Shown: positions 8,221 through 10,627 of the stretch, piece by piece
How positions within the stretch are numbered: position 1 is the first letter of the stretch
How the letters are laid out: each line of letters opens with the position of its first letter
Assembly: GCA_903958285.1 (NCBI GenBank)
Contig: CAJBSR010000272.1
Coordinates: 1 to 10,627 of the forward strand
Source of the DNA: an uncultured Sphingomonadales bacterium
GTDB taxonomy: Bacteria > Pseudomonadota > Alphaproteobacteria > Sphingomonadales > Sphingomonadaceae
DNA length: 10,627 nt
Direction of reading: 5' to 3'
Position numbers and translations under genes: made by a program
Notes under the pieces: generated by a model
The model's input: only the letters and a program-made list of their open reading frames with translations
Told to the model about the DNA's origin: nothing
The model's database searches: none

Positions 8221-9321
8221 ATGGGTTTCAAATGCGGTATCGTCGGCCTGCCCAATGTTGGGAAGTCCACCCTGTTCAACGCACTGACGGAAACGCAGGC
8301 GGCACAGGCTGCCAATTATCCGTTCTGCACGATTGAGCCAAACGTCGGGAACGTCGCCGTGCCGGACCCGCGCCTGCAGTCCATCGCCAAGATTGGTGGC
8401 AGCCAGAAGATCATCGAAACCCAGTTGAGCTTTGTCGACATCGCCGGCCTCGTGCGCGGCGCATCCAAAGGCGAAGGTCTGGGCAATCAGTTCCTCGCCA
8501 ACATCCGCGAAGTCGATGCTGTCGTCCATGTGCTCCGCTGCTTTGTCGATGACGACATTCAGCATGTCGACAACAAGATCGACCCCATTTCCGATGCCGA
8601 TACGGTTGAGACGGAGCTGATGCTCGCCGACCTCGAAAGCCTCGAAAAGCGGGTGCCCAACCTGCAAAAAAAGGCCGCACAAGGCGACAAGGAATCCAAG
8701 GTGGCAGCGGCTGTGCTGGGCAAAGCACTTGATCTGCTGCGCGAAGGCAAACCGGCGCGCTTAACGGTCCGCAATGATGCGGAAGAGGAAAAGGCGTTCC
8801 AACAGGCACAGCTTCTGACATCCAAGCCTGTCCTCTATGTCTGCAACGTCGATGAAGGATCAGCCGCCACCGGCAATGACCTGTCCGCCAAGGTCTTTGA
8901 AAAAGCGAAGGCGGAAGGCGCCGAAGCTGTGGTTGTCTCCGCAGCCATCGAAGCCGATATTGTCACGATGCCCGTTGAGGATAGGGCAGAATTCCTTTCC
9001 GACCTTGGCCTGACCGAAACTGGCCTCGCCCGCGTTATCCGTGCGGGCTATGAATTGCTCCACCTCATCACCTTCTTCACGGTCGGCCCCAAAGAAGCGC
9101 GCGCTTGGACCGTTTTCAAGGGCGCCACTGCGCCGAATGCCGCAGGTGCCATCCACACCGATTTTGAAAAGGGATTCATCCGCGCGGAAACCATGGCCTA
9201 TCAGGACTATGTCGACCACAATGGGGAGGCTGGCGCCAAGGAAGCAGGCAAGTGGCGTTCCGAAGGCAAGGACTATCTCGTCAAGGATGGCGACATCATG
9301 CTCTTCCGGTTCAACGTCTAA
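8221..9321 (+). CDS. ychF: Redox-regulated Obg-family ATPase YchF (OLA1 family)
   Basis: P-loop NTPase of the Obg/TRAFAC class that associates with ribosomes and is linked to stress responses. The 366-residue length is typical. The G1 P-loop is GLPNVGKS (9-16), the G3 motif DIAG (73-76), and the G4 position reads NVDE (209-212) instead of NKxD, which in this family goes with ATP rather than GTP preference. The C-terminal TGS domain covers about residues 280-366 ([41 protein letters not shown]). An AAGGA ribosome site inside the end of pth precedes the ATG, and only 5 bp separate the two genes, so translational coupling with pth is plausible. The pth-ychF pairing is widespread in bacteria. Confidence 0.98.
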   Translation: MGFKCGIVGLPNVGKSTLFNALTETQAAQAANYPFCTIEPNVGNVAVPDPRLQSIAKIGGSQKIIETQLSFVDIAGLVRGASKGEGLGNQFLANIREVDAVVHVLRCFVDDDIQHVDNKIDPISDADTVETELMLADLESLEKRVPNLQKKAAQGDKESKVAAAVLGKALDLLREGKPARLTVRNDAEEEKAFQQAQLLTSKPVLYVCNVDEGSAATGNDLSAKVFEKAKAEGAEAVVVSAAIEADIVTMPVEDRAEFLSDLGLTETGLARVIRAGYELLHLITFFTVGPKEARAWTVFKGATAPNAAGAIHTDFEKGFIRAETMAYQDYVDHNGEAGAKEAGKWRSEGKDYLVKDGDIMLFRFNV

Positions 9322-9411
9322 GCCGCCTGCCCATAATCAGGCCTGCCTGAAGAAAACCTCTTCCCCTCTCGCTTTCCGTTAACGTAAGACGGAGCAAAAG
9401 GGAGACGATGC
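9322..9411 (+). other. ychF-maoC spacer with weak hairpins
   Basis: The 90-bp spacer holds two mutually exclusive short stems: GCCTG (9325-9329) with CAGGC (9338-9342), and TCAGG (9337-9341) with CCTGA (9346-9350). A pyrimidine-rich stretch follows (about 9358-9378) but no clean T-run. This may weaken read-through or separate the MaoC gene from the translation cluster; I cannot call a terminator or a promoter with confidence. Confidence 0.25.
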
Positions 9412-9861
9412 GTGCAATATCTCGAAGACATGAAGGTCGGCACCAAAGCGAGCTTTGGCCGGTATGAGGTCACACGCGAAGAGGTGCTGGAATTTGCGGG
9501 CAAATATGATCCGCAGCCCTTCCATCTCGACGATGAAGCCGCCGCAAAGACGCATTTCGGGCGCATCTCCGCCTCTGGCTGGCACACCTGCGCAATGACG
9601 ATGGCGATGCTGGTCGAGAATCTGAAGAAGAATAAGCAGGCCGGGCTTGGCTCCCCGGGTCTGGACGAATTGCGCTGGCTGAAGCCCGTCTACCCCGGCG
9701 ATACGCTGCGCGTGGAATCAGAAATCACGGAAGTCACCCCGTCGCGCTCGCGGCCGGAAATGGGCAGCACGAAGGCCAAGGTGACCGTGTTCAACCAACA
9801 TGATGAGCCGGTGATGAGGCTGTTGTCGATTGGCCTCGTGGCACGGCGGCCGGTGGAGTAG
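9412..9861 (+). CDS. MaoC-like (R)-specific hydratase / hotdog-fold protein
   Basis: A 149-residue single-hotdog protein of the MaoC dehydratase family; members typically hydrate trans-2-enoyl-CoA or related acyl-CoA. The hydratase motif is visible at about residues 32-60 (YDPQPFHLDDEAA, then THFGRISASGWHT), with probable catalytic Asp33 and His38. A conserved LRWLKPVYPGDTLRVESE block follows. I chose the GTG start at 9412 because it lies 7 nt after GGGAG (9400-9404) and gives the family N-terminus; the ATG at 9408 is out of frame and stops after a few codons. It is on the same strand as rplY-pth-ychF, 90 bp after ychF, so it may share their transcript or have its own promoter. The substrate cannot be told from the sequence. 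Confidence 0.92.
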   Translation: MQYLEDMKVGTKASFGRYEVTREEVLEFAGKYDPQPFHLDDEAAAKTHFGRISASGWHTCAMTMAMLVENLKKNKQAGLGSPGLDELRWLKPVYPGDTLRVESEITEVTPSRSRPEMGSTKAKVTVFNQHDEPVMRLLSIGLVARRPVE

Positions 9862-9871
9862 AAACCTCGTC

Positions 9872-9892
9872 GTCCTGAACTTGTTTCAGGAC
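9872..9892 (+). repeat. Palindromic repeat, copy 1 (sphingomonad REP-like)
   Basis: A perfect 8-bp stem, GTCCTGAA (9872-9879) with TTCAGGAC (9885-9892), around a CTTGT loop. It starts 10 bp after the MaoC stop codon. The core CTGAAC-TTG-TTTCAG is one I recall as a dispersed intergenic repeat in sphingomonad genomes. It may act as a transcript 3'-end stabiliser or weak terminator for the plus-strand genes. Confidence 0.7.
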
Positions 9893-9935
9893 AACGGGTT
9901 CGGGCAACATACCGGAATGGGCAGACGCTCCACGC

Positions 9936-9964
9936 CGTCATGCTGAAACACGTTCAGCATGACG
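9936..9964 (-). repeat. Palindromic repeat, copy 2 in opposite orientation
   Basis: A perfect 12-bp stem, 9936-9947 with 9953-9964, with loop ACACG. Read on the minus strand its core is GCTGAAC-GTG-TTTCAGC, matching copy 1 on the plus strand apart from the middle triplet and a compensated outer base pair. The two copies therefore face each other, an arrangement like paired REP elements. It lies in the convergent gap between the MaoC gene and grpE. Confidence 0.7.
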
Positions 9965-9987
9965 AAGCCGGATTTTACTCCGGCTTC
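9964..9987 (-). terminator. Hairpin at the 3' end of grpE (possible terminator)
   Basis: GAAGCCGG (9964-9971) pairs perfectly with CCGGCTTC (9980-9987); the loop holds the grpE stop codon TAA (9975-9977). On the minus strand no T-run follows, and the stem shares base 9964 with the neighbouring repeat stem. Termination for the hrcA-grpE transcript is plausible from position and symmetry, but the missing U-tract makes it uncertain. Confidence 0.4.
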
Positions 9988-10508
9988 TTCGCCACAGCGA
10001 CCAGCGCAGGACGCAGCAGTCGGTCCTTGATCATGTAACCGGCCTGCATTTCCTGCACGATGGTGCCGGGCTCCACATCACTGGGAAGCTCCACCATCGC
10101 CTGATGCTGGTTGGGATCAAGCGGGAGCCCCATGGCCGCGATGCGGGTGATGCCATTGCGTTCAAACACGGACATCAGTTCGCGTTGCGTCGCTTCCAGC
10201 CCGATGATCAGGCTTTTGGAGCCTTCATCCTCACGCATCGCTGCGGGCATGGCATCGAGCGCTCGGGACAAATTGTCGGCCACCGATAGAACGTCGCGTG
10301 CGAAATTGGTCGCGGCATAGGCGCGCGCGTCCTGCGCGTCCTTTTCAAGACGGCGGCGCACATTCTGTGTTTCAGCCTGCGCATAAAGGATCTGCTGGCG
10401 TGCCTCTTCCAGTTCGCCAAGCAAAGCGCCCAGCGGATCGGAAGCCGCGCCGGCCTCGGCACCGGTATCTTCAGGTTGTGCGTCGTTCTTCAACTCTTCG
10501 TCGCTCAT
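9975..10508 (-). CDS. grpE: GrpE nucleotide exchange factor for DnaK
   Basis: Cytoplasmic co-chaperone that releases ADP from DnaK during heat-shock protein folding. The 177-residue product has the usual layout: an acidic, Gly/Ala-rich disordered start (residues 1-25), a long coiled coil (about 27-85, with EEARQQILYAQAETQNVRRR), a helical segment, and the C-terminal beta domain with LPLDPNQHQAMVE and the GrpE signature GYMIKDRLLRPALVAV. The ATG at 10508 overlaps the hrcA stop as TAATG, so translation is probably coupled to hrcA; a GAGA lies upstream inside hrcA. The order hrcA-grpE is classical for alphaproteobacteria. It faces the MaoC gene across a 113-bp gap. Confidence 0.98.
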   Translation of the reverse strand: MSDEELKNDAQPEDTGAEAGAASDPLGALLGELEEARQQILYAQAETQNVRRRLEKDAQDARAYAATNFARDVLSVADNLSRALDAMPAAMREDEGSKSLIIGLEATQRELMSVFERNGITRIAAMGLPLDPNQHQAMVELPSDVEPGTIVQEMQAGYMIKDRLLRPALVAVAKKPE

Positions 10509-10627
10509 TACGTCATCAATCTCGTGAGGGTTTGTGCTGTAAAATCAACCATGGGGACGACACGGGCGTAATTCAAGCGCGTGGGGCCTATCACGCCGAC
10601 CACGCCGACCACACGCCCGTCGCGTCC
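10508..10627 (-). CDS. hrcA: HrcA heat-inducible transcription repressor, last 39 residues
   Basis: HrcA represses chaperone operons such as groESL by binding the CIRCE inverted repeat. Only the C-terminus is in the window: 39 codons from the right edge to TAA at 10510-10508. The stretch [20 protein letters not shown] is the strongly conserved HrcA C-terminal motif, followed by [11 protein letters not shown]. The final base of the stop is shared with the grpE ATG (TAATG). The start and the DNA-binding domain are outside the window, and no CIRCE element is visible here, as expected for the downstream side of hrcA. Confidence 0.95.
   Translation of the reverse strand, partial: GRDGRVVGVVGVIGPTRLNYARVVPMVDFTAQTLTRLMT

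Noticed and set aside
9408..9467. ATG at 9408 as the start of the MaoC gene
   Set aside because: It is out of frame with the MaoC reading frame and reaches a stop after about 19 codons, and lies only 3 nt after the GGGAG site; GTG at 9412 fits frame, spacing and family N-terminus.
1..10627. CRISPR array, mobile element, toxin-antitoxin or defence system
   Set aside because: No regularly spaced repeats, transposase, integrase, restriction or toxin genes were seen; every stretch over about 130 bp is accounted for by a recognised gene.

Overview
The window looks like ordinary chromosome from an alphaproteobacterium, most likely a sphingomonad (order Sphingomonadales). This rests on the protein sequences, GC-rich codon use, the gene orders glyQ-glyS-ppdK and rplY-pth-ychF, and a palindromic repeat built on CTGAAC-TTG-TTTCAG that I associate with sphingomonad genomes. 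The genus cannot be fixed from the sequence alone. Almost all of the DNA is coding. There are no rRNA or tRNA genes, CRISPR arrays, transposases or phage genes.

Layout. (1) Positions 1-4893, minus strand: a likely operon transcribed glyQ -> glyS -> ppdK, with the 3' part of ppdK beyond the left edge. It encodes both subunits of the alpha2beta2 glycyl-tRNA synthetase and pyruvate, phosphate dikinase. glyQ and glyS overlap by ATGA. A small GC-rich palindrome lies between glyS and ppdK. (2) Positions 4894-5020: a 127-bp divergent intergenic region. (3) Positions 5021-6864, plus strand: two tandem, diverged TraB/GumN-family genes with signal peptides. (4) Positions 6984-9861, plus strand: rplY (two-domain L25/CTC), pth (peptidyl-tRNA hydrolase), ychF (Obg-family ATPase) and a MaoC-type hydratase gene. 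(5) Positions 9862-9974: a convergent intergenic region with two inverted copies of a palindromic repeat and a third hairpin that contains the grpE stop codon. (6) Positions 9975-10627, minus strand: grpE, preceded by the last 39 codons of hrcA with a TAATG overlap; the rest of hrcA lies beyond the right edge.

Together the genes cover translation (glycine charging, ribosomal 5S RNA binding, recycling of peptidyl-tRNA, ribosome-associated YchF), central carbon metabolism (PPDK) and protein-folding stress (HrcA/GrpE). The TraB/GumN pair and the MaoC protein are the only genes whose specific roles are unclear.

I did not find convincing evidence of an undescribed system. The points most worth a second look are a patch of atypical codon use inside glyS, the unequal motif conservation in the TraB/GumN pair, the inverted repeat pair at 9872-9964, and the leader of rplY, which contains a short reading frame overlapping the rplY start.
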